DNA of 64,000 nt from DATKCT01 sp035513055 (lineage in GTDB: Bacteria > Verrucomicrobiota > Verrucomicrobiia > Verrucomicrobiales > DEV007): NCBI GenBank assembly GCA_035513055.1, contig DATKCT010000036.1, positions 1-64,000 of the forward strand, in the 5' to 3' direction. Shown piece after piece: positions 26,155 through 36,103 of the stretch. The position numbers and the translations under genes are program-made. Position 1 is the first letter of the stretch. Every line of letters begins with the position of its first letter. Below the pieces are notes generated by a model. It saw only the letters and a list, made by a program, of their open reading frames with translations. It had not been told where the DNA came from and searched no databases.

Positions 26155-26558
26155 CAGACGGGCCCTGGCCGGTTGGACCCAGGAGGACTTCCTGCAGGCG
26201 CATTAGCGCGCACTTCTCACACTATTACTACTTGAGCGCACAACATTTCTTTCTGCCTGCGTTGCGCTTATCTCGGGCTTGAACAGGGTGTTCTCACCAG
26301 GCTCAGCGCCCTCGGTGCGCCAAGTGTTGCCGCGCTGTGCTGCGCCCCTTCGGACAGTCCTGCCGGGCTGGCTGTCTCGCTCCACTCGGCCGGGAGGATG
26401 GGTTGGAAACGCTTCGCGACGAAGCGTGATGCGAACTGGGGGTTAGGTCATACCTTTCAAATCTGAGGTCTGAGATCTGAGATCTCCTCTCGGAAGTCCG
26501 CCCTCCGAAATGCCCAATATCCTTTGACCCTCCGCCGCCCCACAGGTAGGGAGAGGCA
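26155..26558. other. Gene-free stretch with repeat blocks and strong hairpin
   Basis: No gene in 404 bases. It contains a weak dispersed-motif copy (GCGCACTTCTCACACT, 26208-26223) and an inverted copy of the second repeat block (GGGCTGGCTGTCTCGC at 26365-26380). A perfect 8-base hairpin ACGCTTCG/CGAAGCGT (26409-26427) has a three-base loop. Confidence 0.45.
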
Positions 26559-28580
26559 ATGCACCCGGTCCGCGTGGCCGCCGCTGCGGTCAACCAAACC
26601 CCGCTCGACTGGGAGGGCAACCTCGCCCGTATCAGCGAGGCCGTCCAACTTGCCCGCGACGCTGGAGCTTCCATCCTCTGCCTGCCGGAACTCTCGATCA
26701 CCGGTTACGGCTGCGAAGACGCTTTCTTTATGCCCGCAGTGGCGCATACCGCGCTGGAGATTCTCGATACCCTGCGAACGCGGTCCGAGGGTCTCCTCGT
26801 TGCTGTGGGATTGCCCGTGTTTTGCCAGGGCTCCCTCTACAACACCGCCGCGCTTCTGGCCGACGGCGTCCTCACCGGACTCGTCGCCAAACAGGCTCTC
26901 GCGGGCGATGGCATCCATTACGAACCGCGCTGGTTCAAGCCCTGGCCCGCAGGTGTGGTCCGCCACATCCCGATCCTGGGGCGCTCGATCCCCATCGGCG
27001 ACCTCCTCTTCGATTGCGGCGGACTCCGCATCGGCTTCGAGATCTGCGAGGATGCCTGGGTCTCCCAACGCCCGGGAAGCCGCTTGGCCCGCCGGGCGGT
27101 CGACCTCATCCTCAACCCGAGCGCCAGCCACTTCGCCTTCGGCAAACAACGCATCCGGGAACGCTTCGTGCTGGAGGGGTCCCGCGCCTTTCACGCCACC
27201 TACCTTTACGCCAACCTATTGGGCAACGAAGCCGGACGCGCCATCTACGACGGCGGCACGCTCATCGCCGCCGGTGGGCGCCTCCTTGCCGCCGGACCTC
27301 GCTTCGGATTCGATCGGGTCCGAGTGCTCACCGCCGTCTCCGACGTCGATCTCACCCGCGTCGCCCGAGCCATGGCGTTCTCGACCCAGGCCGCTCTCGC
27401 TCATCGCGACGACGGAGTTATTCCCCTCGGGTTCACTCCCCCACGGGTCGAGCCCGCACCGCCTCGGGAACCAGCTTTCGACGGCATGGGGAAAGAAGAG
27501 GAGTTCACTCAGGCCCTTACCCTTGGGCTCTACGACTACATCACCAAGAGCCGTTCCCACGGCGTTGTGATTTCCTTGAGCGGCGGAGCCGACTCCGCCG
27601 CCGTAGCCACCCTGACGAGTCTAACCATCGAGGGCGCTTACCGAGCGCTGGGTCATCGCGCCTGGACCGCCGCCGGAATCCCGCCCACGCTCCCCCTCGC
27701 GGAAATCAAGCGGCGTCTGCTCAACTGCGTCTACCAATCCACGAGCAACAGTTCCACCGTCACTCGCGACGCCGCCTCCGCTGTCGCCGAAGCGCTGGGA
27801 GCGCGTTTCCACCTCTGGGACGTCGACTCTTTCGTCAAAGAGTACCGCCGCCTGGTGGAATCGAGCCTCGATCGCCCCCTCGATTGGAACAGCGACGACA
27901 TCACCCTCCAGAATATCCAAGCCCGCGCCCGCGCCCCGGGCGTCTGGATGCTCGCCAACGCGTTGGGAGCGCTCTTGCTATCCACGAGCAACCGCTCCGA
28001 AGTCGCCGTCGGCTACGCTACCATGGACGGCGATACCTGCGGAGGCTTCAGTCCCATCGCCGGAATCGACAAGGCTTTCCTCCGCCAATGGCTGCATTGG
28101 ATGGAAACCGCCGGGTCTTCGGCCTTCCCCCCCATTCCCGCGCTGGCCGCTGTCAACGCTCAAACACCCACCGCCGAACTCCGTCCCCCTGACAAAACCC
28201 AAACCGACGAAGCCGACCTCATGCCCTATCCGGTTCTCGACGCCATCGAGCGCTCGGCGATCCGGGATAAACGGGCGCCCGCGGAAGCCTTGAGTGAAAT
28301 GAAGGCTATATTCCCGCAATACTCGCCCGATCAACTTCTCTTCTGGGTAGACCGCTTTTTCCGCTTGTTCTGTCGCAACCAATGGAAGCGCGAGCGCTAC
28401 GCCCCCTGCTTCCACGTGGATGATGAGAACCTCGATCCGCGCACTTGGTGCCGCTTTCCGATTCTCTCTGGCGGATTCGAGGAGGAGCTGCGCCGGCTCG
28501 CCGCCGGCCATTCGTCTTCCGGCGAAGCTCCTGGCGTCTCCTCAAAAGACCCTGCTCGCTCTTGCGAACCCGGCCCGTGA
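26559..28580 (+). CDS. nadE: Glutamine-dependent NAD(+) synthetase
   Basis: A 673-residue two-domain enzyme that makes NAD from deamido-NAD, ATP and glutamine. The N-terminal nitrilase-type glutaminase (residues 1-about 290) has its Glu in CLPELSITGYGCED, Lys in GLVAKQALAGDG and nucleophilic Cys in FEICEDAW. The C-terminal synthetase (from about 315) has the PP-loop VISLSGGADSAAVA, later STSNRSEVAVGYATMDGD and the closing KRERYAPCFHVDDENLDPRT. The start follows a GGGAGAGG site. The fused form needs no separate amidotransferase. Confidence 0.95.
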   Translation: MHPVRVAAAAVNQTPLDWEGNLARISEAVQLARDAGASILCLPELSITGYGCEDAFFMPAVAHTALEILDTLRTRSEGLLVAVGLPVFCQGSLYNTAALLADGVLTGLVAKQALAGDGIHYEPRWFKPWPAGVVRHIPILGRSIPIGDLLFDCGGLRIGFEICEDAWVSQRPGSRLARRAVDLILNPSASHFAFGKQRIRERFVLEGSRAFHATYLYANLLGNEAGRAIYDGGTLIAAGGRLLAAGPRFGFDRVRVLTAVSDVDLTRVARAMAFSTQAALAHRDDGVIPLGFTPPRVEPAPPREPAFDGMGKEEEFTQALTLGLYDYITKSRSHGVVISLSGGADSAAVATLTSLTIEGAYRALGHRAWTAAGIPPTLPLAEIKRRLLNCVYQSTSNSSTVTRDAASAVAEALGARFHLWDVDSFVKEYRRLVESSLDRPLDWNSDDITLQNIQARARAPGVWMLANALGALLLSTSNRSEVAVGYATMDGDTCGGFSPIAGIDKAFLRQWLHWMETAGSSAFPPIPALAAVNAQTPTAELRPPDKTQTDEADLMPYPVLDAIERSAIRDKRAPAEALSEMKAIFPQYSPDQLLFWVDRFFRLFCRNQWKRERYAPCFHVDDENLDPRTWCRFPILSGGFEEELRRLAAGHSSSGEAPGVSSKDPARSCEPGP

Positions 28581-28599
28581 TCCCCTCCTTTTCCCGGGA

Positions 28600-28929
28600 T
28601 CACCACATCAGGTCCGGACCCACCGCCAGAAAGCCCCTCAGAAACAGGTAGAGACTCACTGCAATCAATAGGGTCCCCACCAGCATCACCAGACAGGGAA
28701 CCCGGCCCTCCCGCCAGCGCAGCAGGCAGTAAACCACGCCCAGCGGAGGGAAAAAGGGCGCCACCGTCACCAGCAGAATTCCCCAAACCATGTCGTTGCC
28801 CTTGAATGCATGAATGGCCGCGGGAATCTTGCCGCTGACAAAAACGAGCAGACCGAAAACGATGCCCAGCCCGCCCAACATCATGGGGACCAGTCCCGGC
28901 AGATCGCGGAAGGCGGAGATCAGATTCAT
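28600..28929 (-). CDS. Small membrane protein, three or four helices
   Basis: About 109 residues from ATG 28929 (the frame extends to 28962), MNLISAFRDLPGLVPMMLGG. Hydrophobic segments lie near residues 13-33, 43-65 and 75-97. The middle reads WGILLVTVAPFFPPLGVVYC, resembling small inner-membrane proteins of unknown function. Convergent with nadE, 20 bases from its stop. No motif gives a role. Confidence 0.6.
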   Translation of the reverse strand: MNLISAFRDLPGLVPMMLGGLGIVFGLLVFVSGKIPAAIHAFKGNDMVWGILLVTVAPFFPPLGVVYCLLRWREGRVPCLVMLVGTLLIAVSLYLFLRGFLAVGPDLMW

Positions 28930-29329
28930 TGGGCACTGTCCCGGCGCTCCCGCTCCTGACAAGGCGAAAGGCCTCGGCCCAAGCCCGCATTTCTCATGCC
29001 GTGTCGTCGCGAGGCGCTGCGGACGCCTTATTACCAGCCGAGCGAAGCGACACAGCTAGCCCGTCAGAGTTGCCCGGCCTGCGGAGCGCAGCCACCGCAA
29101 TGTCGCGCGCAGACGAGGACGCAGGGCTGAGTGAGCAGACCGTGTTCACGTCCGTGGCAGGGGAAACGGAGGCTAGTTGGGATGCAGCGCGCCACGGCAG
29201 ACATGGGGTGAGAAATGTGGGAGAAGCCCGATTTTGCGGTATTCCACTGCAAGATTTGCACTAAACAGACTCGCAAAGTAATGTGTCTTCTCTTTGGGGC
29301 CGTCGCCGGCCCGTCCGCTTCCAGCCACC
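28930..29329. other. Intergenic region carrying a repeat element
   Basis: 400 bases between divergent genes. Apart from the repeat element at 28983-29225 there is about 100 bases of leader before the AI-2E-type gene and no further gene. Promoters for both neighbours must lie in or beside the element. Confidence 0.5.
28983..29225 (+). repeat. Composite dispersed repeat bounded by inverted motif copies
   Basis: It begins with GCCCGCATTTCTCATGCC (28983-29000). The second block CCAGCCGAGCGAAGCGACAC starts 51 bases later at 29034, the same spacing as in the copy at 51044/51095. The far end carries the motif inverted: GGGGTGAGAAATGTGGG near 29206-29222 is the reverse complement of CCCACATTTCTCACCCC, a form found again at 36104. 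It has the look of a small element with terminal inverted repeats. Confidence 0.6.
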
Positions 29330-30649
29330 ATGAGAATCCTTACTCCAGGCCTGCGCATCTTGCTCGTGGCGGCCTGCACGGTCCTTCTCATTGGAGGCCT
29401 CAAGCTCGCCCACGAACTGCTCATCCCCGTGGCGCTTGCCTATTTTCTCGCCATCCTCAATCTGCCCATCACTCGATTCCTCACAGCGCGCGGCATTCCC
29501 AATCTCATGGCGGTGATCATGACGGTCCTCATGAACCTGCTGATCCTTTCCCTGGCCGCCGTCCTCTTCGTCAGCGTCATTGACAGCTTTCAGGCCCGGT
29601 CCACCGAATACGTCGCCAAACTCGAGAGCAAACTCGAACTGTGGATCGGCGACATGTTCGAAAAATACGAAAGTATGCAGGAGTCCGGCCGAAACGCCGA
29701 AGATCCTGCCAACAAGGGGGTGGTTCCGCGTCCTGAAGCTGGACTTCTCGACGGGGACTCGGCGGATGAGGAAGTAGTCCGGCCTGCCGTCGCCCTGCCG
29801 GAAGCCGAGGAAACCCAAAAGACTCTTCTGGAGATCCTCGACCTCCAGGCGCGTGAGATCCTTACGTTCATCAATGATTCCCGCGTGGTTCAATACACGG
29901 CCAGTCTGCTTTCCCGCACTTTTTTCATCTTCATCGTGATGGTGTTCATTCTCATGGAAGCGCCCGATCTGGGTCGCCGCCTGGCGCGAATCGACCGGGC
30001 CAACGGTCCCAACCTCCGGCACCTGGCCCGGGCTTCGCTCGATATCCAGCGTTATCTGGGCATCAAATCCGCCGTGAGCCTCGCCACCGGCATCCTGGCC
30101 TTTCTCTTTACCTGGCTCCTAGGCCTTCAGTTTCCCATGCTCTGGGGCCTCATTGCGTTCCTGCTGAATTTCATCCCTGCCATCGGCTCCATCATCGCTT
30201 CCATCCCGCCTGCTCTCTTCGCCTTGATCCAGTTCGGCTGGTGGCAGATGAGCTTTGTCCTGATTGGGTATTTCGTGATCAATATGCTGCTCGGCAACTT
30301 CATCGAGCCCATGCTCCTGGGAAACCGCTTCGGCATTTCCACCCTCGTCGTCATCCTCTCCGTGGTTTTCTGGGGCTGGCTCTGGGGTCCGGTCGGCATG
30401 TTCCTCGCCGTGCCCCTGACCATGATGATCAAGGTCATGCTCGACACCACCGAAGAGTTCCGCTGGCTCTCCGTCGCGATGAGCAAGGACGCAGCGCCCG
30501 GCCGAAACCGCTGGCTCCGTCATCGGCGCCGGACCAAGGGATCCAGCAGAAGCAAACGCCTTCCCGTTCCCACCCGTGGATCCCGCCCGCAGGAGCCGGC
30601 CGCTCAACCTCCGGCTGCAGCTCCGGAAGCTGGAGCGCCGAACCGGTAG
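29330..30649 (+). CDS. AI-2E/TqsA-family permease
   Basis: About 439 residues from ATG 29330 (the frame is open to 29294). The family (UPF0118) exports small molecules, and some members act in AI-2 export or Na+/H+ exchange. Two N-terminal helices (residues 6-45) and a third near 55-85 are followed by a soluble, charged insertion (about 90-190), then helices from 195. The family signature is seen in LLGLQFPMLWGLIAFLLNFI and IEPMLLGNRFGISTLVVILS. The C-terminal 50 residues are basic and Pro-rich and overlap the end of the convergent propeller gene by 46 bases. Confidence 0.85.
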   Translation: MRILTPGLRILLVAACTVLLIGGLKLAHELLIPVALAYFLAILNLPITRFLTARGIPNLMAVIMTVLMNLLILSLAAVLFVSVIDSFQARSTEYVAKLESKLELWIGDMFEKYESMQESGRNAEDPANKGVVPRPEAGLLDGDSADEEVVRPAVALPEAEETQKTLLEILDLQAREILTFINDSRVVQYTASLLSRTFFIFIVMVFILMEAPDLGRRLARIDRANGPNLRHLARASLDIQRYLGIKSAVSLATGILAFLFTWLLGLQFPMLWGLIAFLLNFIPAIGSIIASIPPALFALIQFGWWQMSFVLIGYFVINMLLGNFIEPMLLGNRFGISTLVVILSVVFWGWLWGPVGMFLAVPLTMMIKVMLDTTEEFRWLSVAMSKDAAPGRNRWLRHRRRTKGSSRSKRLPVPTRGSRPQEPAAQPPAAAPEAGAPNR

Positions 30650-31908
30650 AGGTTCCCCGCCGTCCGCACCAGGAATCCCCCGGAAACCGGAGCTGGACTG
30701 GCCAGCACCCGCTCCTCCAAGTCGCTTTCCGCCAATCGCTGGAAAGTCTGGCCCGGCGCCAACACCGACACCAGGCCCTCTTCGGAAACGATGTAAATCC
30801 TGCCGGCCGCCAGCACCGGCGAGGCCGAGTAGTTACCCACCAAACGTTCCACCCAATGTTCCTTGCCCGTCCGCGCTTCCAAGCAGGTGACGATCCCGTT
30901 GTCGTCGACCAGATAGAGTTCCTCGTCCACCGCGAGCATTGAGGGAGTCAGTGGCACCCGCTTGTCTCGCCGCCATCGCACGTGCGTCTTGGCGACATCA
31001 CCGCGTCCTGACGGATCGATCGCCAGTAGACTGGCTTGGTCATACCCCGTGCAAACGAACACCAAGCCCTGCGCGTACACCGGGCGCGGCACCACCGAAT
31101 ACCCCTCGTAACTCACCCGCCAGATCTCCTGCCCTGTCCGTGGGTCGCAGCCGCTCACGGCATTGCTAAACGGGCTGATCAACTGCCGGCGGCCTGCCGC
31201 CTCGATCACCAGCGGCGTGCAAAAGGAAAACGCCTTCTTCGCGGTCGAACTCCGGTCCCGTTTCCAGGCTAGCTTTCCAGAGTCGCTCCGCAGCGCCGCC
31301 AGAAAAGGTTTTTCGCCGCCGTCCGCATGAAAAATCAGTAGATCCTGCTCCAGCACCGGCGATCCCCCATTTCCGTGGACGGGCGGATAGTTGAGACTGC
31401 TGTTTCTCCAGAGCACTTTCCCTGCAAAATCCAGGCAAGCAGTCCCCTGATGCCCAAAATGGACGTAGATCCTCCCGCCTGCGACCACGGGCGTAGGGCT
31501 GGCGTGGCTGTTCTTTCGATGAATGGCCGGAGCACCGCTGCCCTGGTGAAAGACAGTGCTCCGCCAGACGATCTCACCGCTCGCGGCATCGACACAAAGG
31601 GCCAGCAAATCGAGGCCATCCCTTCCCTCTGCCGGCGCCGCCGTCGTCAAAAAGACCTTCCCCTCGGCATGCACCGGGGAGGACCAGCCTTCCCCCGGAA
31701 TCTCCGCCCACCAAACCACATTGTCCGGCTTCAACCAGCGCAAAGGGGCATCGACAATGGCGGAATGGCCTTGTCCCGCAGGCCCGCGAAACTCCGTCCA
31801 ATTCTCATCCCCGGTTTGCTTCGCCAAAGCCGGCTGCAAGAGTGTGGTTGTCAAAACGGCTGCCACAGGGCCTAATCTCGAATGCGCTCGGCGGAAAAGC
31901 TGCCTCAT
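30604..31908 (-). CDS. Exported PQQ-like beta-propeller protein
   Basis: About 434 residues from ATG 31908 (the frame extends to 32034 but lacks a signal there). A signal peptide (residues 1-28) is followed by WTEFRGPAGQGHS, the normal opening of BamB-like PQQ propellers in this phylum, then repeated blades: VHAEGKVFLTTAAPAEGRDG, LALCVDAASGEIVWR, FAGKVLWRNSS, AVSGCDPRTGQEIWRVSYEG and CLEARTGKEHWVERL. The A-x-D-x-x-T-G-x-x-x-W blade motif recurs at least five times. It is probably structural or binding rather than a PQQ dehydrogenase, since Cys-Cys and active-site motifs are missing. Convergent overlap with the AI-2E-type gene. Confidence 0.85.
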   Translation of the reverse strand: MRQLFRRAHSRLGPVAAVLTTTLLQPALAKQTGDENWTEFRGPAGQGHSAIVDAPLRWLKPDNVVWWAEIPGEGWSSPVHAEGKVFLTTAAPAEGRDGLDLLALCVDAASGEIVWRSTVFHQGSGAPAIHRKNSHASPTPVVAGGRIYVHFGHQGTACLDFAGKVLWRNSSLNYPPVHGNGGSPVLEQDLLIFHADGGEKPFLAALRSDSGKLAWKRDRSSTAKKAFSFCTPLVIEAAGRRQLISPFSNAVSGCDPRTGQEIWRVSYEGYSVVPRPVYAQGLVFVCTGYDQASLLAIDPSGRGDVAKTHVRWRRDKRVPLTPSMLAVDEELYLVDDNGIVTCLEARTGKEHWVERLVGNYSASPVLAAGRIYIVSEEGLVSVLAPGQTFQRLAESDLEERVLASPAPVSGGFLVRTAGNLYRFGAPASGAAAGG

Positions 31909-32069
31909 TCCAACCCGGTAGCCGAACTCCAGCCAAAGCTCAACCGGAGCCCGGGCTTTCTCAGAGGAAGGCTGCCCGGGCTTGCAAGTCCGCGTAAAAC
32001 CCGTTCCCCTGCGTCTCTTTCGGCTCCATTGCATTTTCCGCCAGGAGCCTCTTCTCTGTGCAACGTCAC

Positions 32070-34268
32070 ATGGCCAAGCTTGTCCTCGTTTCCAACCGCC
32101 TCCCCGTAAGTCTCGGACCCGATGGAAAACCCGAGCGAACTACCGGAGGACTGGCCTCCGCACTGGAAGGCGCCGGACTTTCCGATACGGCGGTCTGGGT
32201 AGGCTGGCCCGGAATTGCCGCGGAAGAGAACGGCCAACCCTTCGCTCAGCGGGATTCCTTCCGCGCCATTGGAGCCGAACCGGTCCCCCTGAGCACCGCG
32301 GATATCGACGGCTTCTACGAAGGCTACTCCAATTCCACGCTCTGGCCCGTGCTCCACTACATGGTCCAGCGTGCGCGGTTCGACCGGGATTGGGCCAAAG
32401 CCTACGCCGCCGCCAACGCGAAATTCGCCGAATCCGTCCTTCAGGTGGCCTGCGACGGAGACACCGTCTGGATCCACGATTACCATCTTTTCCTCCTCCC
32501 CACATTGCTGCGCGAATCGGGCCGCAGTCTGCGAACCGGCTTCTTTTTGCATACTCCATTTCCAAGCAGTGAGGTGTTTCGCTCCCTGCCGGAACGAGGA
32601 TCCATCCTGAAGGGACTGCTCGGCGCCGATCTCATCGGCTTCCACACCTTCAACTACCTGCGCCACTTTCGTTCGACAGTCCTGCGCACCCTGGGCGTCG
32701 AGTCGGAAGTCGACAACCTCTGGTTCCGGAACCGGCAGGTCCGCCTCGGGGTGTATCCCATCGGTCACAACCGGGCCGGCTTCGAAGAGGCCATGACGAC
32801 GCCTGAATTCCAGGAAGCGCTGCTGCGCCACCAGGCCCGGCTCGGCGACCGCGTCCTGGTCTTGTCCGTCGAACGTCTGGATTACACCAAGGGGGTGCCC
32901 CAAAAGCTCGAAGCCATCAGGCGCTACTTGTCCGATCATCCGGAGACGCGCTACCAGGTCGTTTTTCTACTCATCGCCGTCCCCTCGCGTCTCGGCGTTC
33001 AAGAATACGACGAACTCACCGAGGAGGTCCAACGGGAAGTCGGAGCCATCAACGGCGATTTCGGCGGCGTCGGCCACGCCCCCCTGCAGTTTCTCCACCG
33101 CAGCTTTCCCCCGGCCGAATTGGCGGCCCTTTACGCCCGGGCCGACGTCTGCCTCGTCACCCCACTGATCGACGGCATGAACCTCGTGGCCAAAGAATTC
33201 GTCGCCTGCAAGAAAGACCATCCCGGCACGCGGCCCGGAGCCATCGTCCTCAGTGAGTTCGCCGGAGCAGCCGAGGAAATGTCTCACGCCCTGCTGGTGA
33301 ATCCCTACGACGTCTGCGGAGTGGCCGAAACCATCGCCGAAGCCATCGCCATGACCAGTTCCGAGAAACTTCACAGAACACAAGCGATGCGGGCCCGGCT
33401 CGACCGCCACGACGCCCGCCACTGGGCCGCCCGCTTTCTATCCGATCTCGACGCTTGCAGCACGCGCGAACCGCCTTCACTGGCCGGCGACAGCGTCGAA
33501 GCCCTCGCCGATCACCTGGCCCAGGCTGTGGCTTCCAACAAGTCGCTCGCCCTCTTCCTCGATTACGACGGCACGCTGCGCGACTTCACGGCCCGCCCCG
33601 AGGACGCCGTGCCCGACCGGGAACTCGGCGCCCTCCTGGCTCGTCTCGCAGAACAGCCGAGCCTCAAGGTCGCCGTCATCAGCGGACGCCCTAGCATATT
33701 CCTTGAAAGGCACTTCGCCGGCCTCGGAGTCTCCCTCATCGCCGAACACGGTTACCGCTGGTTCTTCCCAGAGAACAACGCCTGGGACATCGTCGATCCC
33801 CGCGTCGACAACACCTGGAAAGACGTCATCCGCCCCCACCTCCAACAGGCCGCCGATCTCACCCCGGGCTCCAGCATCGAAGAAAAACTCTCGGCTCTGG
33901 TCTGGCACTACCGTCGCGCCGACCCCGAATTTGGCCTCTGGCGCGCCCACGGCCTCCTCGAAGAACTCACCTCACTGAGCGCCAACCTCCCCGTCTCTGT
34001 CCACCACGGAAACAAGATCGTCGAAGTCGCCAGCCAGTTGGTGAACAAAGGCGTCGCCGTCAACCTCCTGCTGAAACGGTGGCGTCCAGATGTCGCGGTC
34101 GCCGCCGGCGACGATCAGACTGACGAAACCATGTTCTCCCTCGAACCGGAAGGCATCGACTATTATACAATCAAGGTCGGAACTCACTCCACCCGCGCAG
34201 GCCGCCGCACCGACATCGGCGGCCTGCGCCGCTTCCTCAAACGTCTTCTCTCCCTCCTCGCTTCGTGA
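32070..34268 (+). CDS. otsA-otsB: Trehalose-6-phosphate synthase/phosphatase fusion
   Basis: A 732-residue bifunctional protein making trehalose from UDP- or GDP-glucose and glucose-6-phosphate. Residues 1-465 are the GT20 synthase (LVLVSNRLPVSL, WIHDYHLFLLPTLLR, FFLHTPFPSSEVF, SVERLDYTKGVPQKLEA, DGMNLVAKEFVACK). Residues 490-730 are the HAD phosphatase (LFLDYDGTLRDF, AVISGRPSIFLER, NKGVAVNLLLKRW, AAGDDQTDETMF). All catalytic motifs of both halves are visible. A GTG at 32058 is possible, but the ATG at 32070 gives the standard N-terminus. The next gene overlaps its stop, making a trehalose operon. Confidence 0.93.
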   Translation: MAKLVLVSNRLPVSLGPDGKPERTTGGLASALEGAGLSDTAVWVGWPGIAAEENGQPFAQRDSFRAIGAEPVPLSTADIDGFYEGYSNSTLWPVLHYMVQRARFDRDWAKAYAAANAKFAESVLQVACDGDTVWIHDYHLFLLPTLLRESGRSLRTGFFLHTPFPSSEVFRSLPERGSILKGLLGADLIGFHTFNYLRHFRSTVLRTLGVESEVDNLWFRNRQVRLGVYPIGHNRAGFEEAMTTPEFQEALLRHQARLGDRVLVLSVERLDYTKGVPQKLEAIRRYLSDHPETRYQVVFLLIAVPSRLGVQEYDELTEEVQREVGAINGDFGGVGHAPLQFLHRSFPPAELAALYARADVCLVTPLIDGMNLVAKEFVACKKDHPGTRPGAIVLSEFAGAAEEMSHALLVNPYDVCGVAETIAEAIAMTSSEKLHRTQAMRARLDRHDARHWAARFLSDLDACSTREPPSLAGDSVEALADHLAQAVASNKSLALFLDYDGTLRDFTARPEDAVPDRELGALLARLAEQPSLKVAVISGRPSIFLERHFAGLGVSLIAEHGYRWFFPENNAWDIVDPRVDNTWKDVIRPHLQQAADLTPGSSIEEKLSALVWHYRRADPEFGLWRAHGLLEELTSLSANLPVSVHHGNKIVEVASQLVNKGVAVNLLLKRWRPDVAVAAGDDQTDETMFSLEPEGIDYYTIKVGTHSTRAGRRTDIGGLRRFLKRLLSLLAS

Positions 34269-36103
34269 TCCCCCGCCACAACGACAACTACAGTCACGGA
34301 GTCATCGGCAACGGCCGCACTTGCGCCCTCGTCGACACCGACGGCTCCATCGTGTTCTGCTGCCTCCCCGACTTCGATTCCGGCACCGTTTTCGCTTCGC
34401 TTCTCGACGAGGAAAGAGGCGGTTCTTTCGGAATCTCCATCGTCGACGGCGACGCAGTGAGCCAGAATTATGAAGGCAAGACCAACCTCCTGGTCACCCG
34501 CTACGAAAGTCCGGACGGCGCCTTCGAACTCATTGATTTCATGCCGCGTTACACCTGGGACGGCAAAGCCGGTTCCGCCGGCGACACCGCGCCCGACATT
34601 GTCCGCAGCCTCCGCCCCATCTCCGGCACACCGCGGCTCCGCGTCCACTACGATCCCAAACTCGATTACGCCCGGTTTCCCACGCAATCGTCGATTGCCA
34701 AGAATCGCATCAAAAGCACCACCACGGGCATCCACCCCGACGGCAAGCCTATCTACGAGTCACTCTACCTCCACTCCGATCTTCCGCTCGAAGCCGTGCT
34801 CTCCGGCGAACCGGTAGTGCTCGATTCCTCGCGCTACCTCTTCCTTACCTATCACGACAAGGTCCAGTGTCCCACACCGGACCTGGTCGAACTCATGCTC
34901 CAGCGCACCCGCGCCTACTGGCTTTTGTGGTCGGCACGCACCCATTACCCCGGCCGCTATGCGAAAGAAATCCTCCGAAGCGCGCTCACCCTGAAAATGC
35001 TGCAGTTCGGACCGACCGGCGCCGTCGTCGCCTCGGGCACCACTTCGCTGCCCGAGACCATCGGCGAAGGACGCAACTGGGACTACCGCTTCTGTTGGAT
35101 CCGCGACGCCTCCATGACCGTGGGCGTGCTCCACCGCATCGGTCATCCCGCGATGGCCGCACGCTTCGTCGATTGGGTCCTCAACACCGTCCCCACCAAA
35201 GACGACGCCCTCCAGATCATGTATGGGCTCCGAGGGGAAAGGATCCTTACCGAAGAGACCCTCGATCACCTCTCCGGTTACCACGGCTCTGCCCCCGTGC
35301 GCATCGGAAACGATGCCTACCACCAGGAGCAGCACGACATCTACGGCGTTCTGCTCGACGTCATCTACCAAGACCTCAGCGAACGAAGCCGCACCCCGGA
35401 AGCCCTCGACCGCATCTTCACTCGCGTCCGCACTGTGGCCCGCACCGTCGGTCTGCGTTGGCGGGAACCCGACCGCGGAATCTGGGAGATCCGCGGAGAA
35501 ACCCGCCACTTCGTCTTTTCCAAGGTCCTTTGCTGGGTCGCCATCGATCGCGCCATCCGCATCGCGCGCATGCTCGGCAAAGAGGATTTCGCCGAGAACC
35601 AATGCGGCCTTCTCTGCGAGATCCACGACGAGATCTGCGAGCGCGGCTGGAACAGCAACATCGGGGCCTTCACCCAATCCTATGGATCCACCGATCTCGA
35701 CTCCGCCAACCTGCTCATGGCTGAATACGGTTTCATCGGCCCGCATGACTCCCGCTATGTGTCGACCGTCGAACAAAGCCAGAAACGTCTGTGCCGCGAT
35801 GGCCTGATGTACCGCTATCGGAATCACGACGATTTCGGCGTGCCCTCCAGCGCTTTCACCGTGTGCACCTTCTGGTTGGCGAAAGCCCTGGCTCGAATCG
35901 GGCGCCGCCGCGATGCACTAACGCTGTTCGAGAAACTGCTCGCCGCAGCCAATCCCAAAGGACTCTATGGGGAAGACCTCGACTTCACCACCCGGCGTCA
36001 CCTCGGCAATTTCCCACAAGCCTACTCTCACCTCGCCCTGATCGACTGTGCCCTCGAACTCGCGGAAGGCGACCTCGGAGCCGAAGAAATGATCCAGGCC
36101 TAA
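34265..36103 (+). CDS. Glycoside hydrolase family 15 (trehalase/glucoamylase-like)
   Basis: A 612-residue GH15 protein. The N-terminal beta-sandwich (to about 220) starts YSHGVIGNGRTCALVDTDGS, and the (alpha/alpha)6 barrel follows with TSLPETIGEGRNWDYRFCWI. The catalytic base pair positions appear in GIWEIRGETRHFVFSK and LGNFPQAYSHLALID. The GTG start overlaps the otsA-otsB stop (GTGA), so the two are translated together. This context argues for trehalose or a trehalose-derived glucan as substrate, giving a synthesis and breakdown cassette for osmolyte control. GH15 trehalases and glucoamylases cannot be separated by motif alone. Confidence 0.85.
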   Translation: MIPRHNDNYSHGVIGNGRTCALVDTDGSIVFCCLPDFDSGTVFASLLDEERGGSFGISIVDGDAVSQNYEGKTNLLVTRYESPDGAFELIDFMPRYTWDGKAGSAGDTAPDIVRSLRPISGTPRLRVHYDPKLDYARFPTQSSIAKNRIKSTTTGIHPDGKPIYESLYLHSDLPLEAVLSGEPVVLDSSRYLFLTYHDKVQCPTPDLVELMLQRTRAYWLLWSARTHYPGRYAKEILRSALTLKMLQFGPTGAVVASGTTSLPETIGEGRNWDYRFCWIRDASMTVGVLHRIGHPAMAARFVDWVLNTVPTKDDALQIMYGLRGERILTEETLDHLSGYHGSAPVRIGNDAYHQEQHDIYGVLLDVIYQDLSERSRTPEALDRIFTRVRTVARTVGLRWREPDRGIWEIRGETRHFVFSKVLCWVAIDRAIRIARMLGKEDFAENQCGLLCEIHDEICERGWNSNIGAFTQSYGSTDLDSANLLMAEYGFIGPHDSRYVSTVEQSQKRLCRDGLMYRYRNHDDFGVPSSAFTVCTFWLAKALARIGRRRDALTLFEKLLAAANPKGLYGEDLDFTTRRHLGNFPQAYSHLALIDCALELAEGDLGAEEMIQA

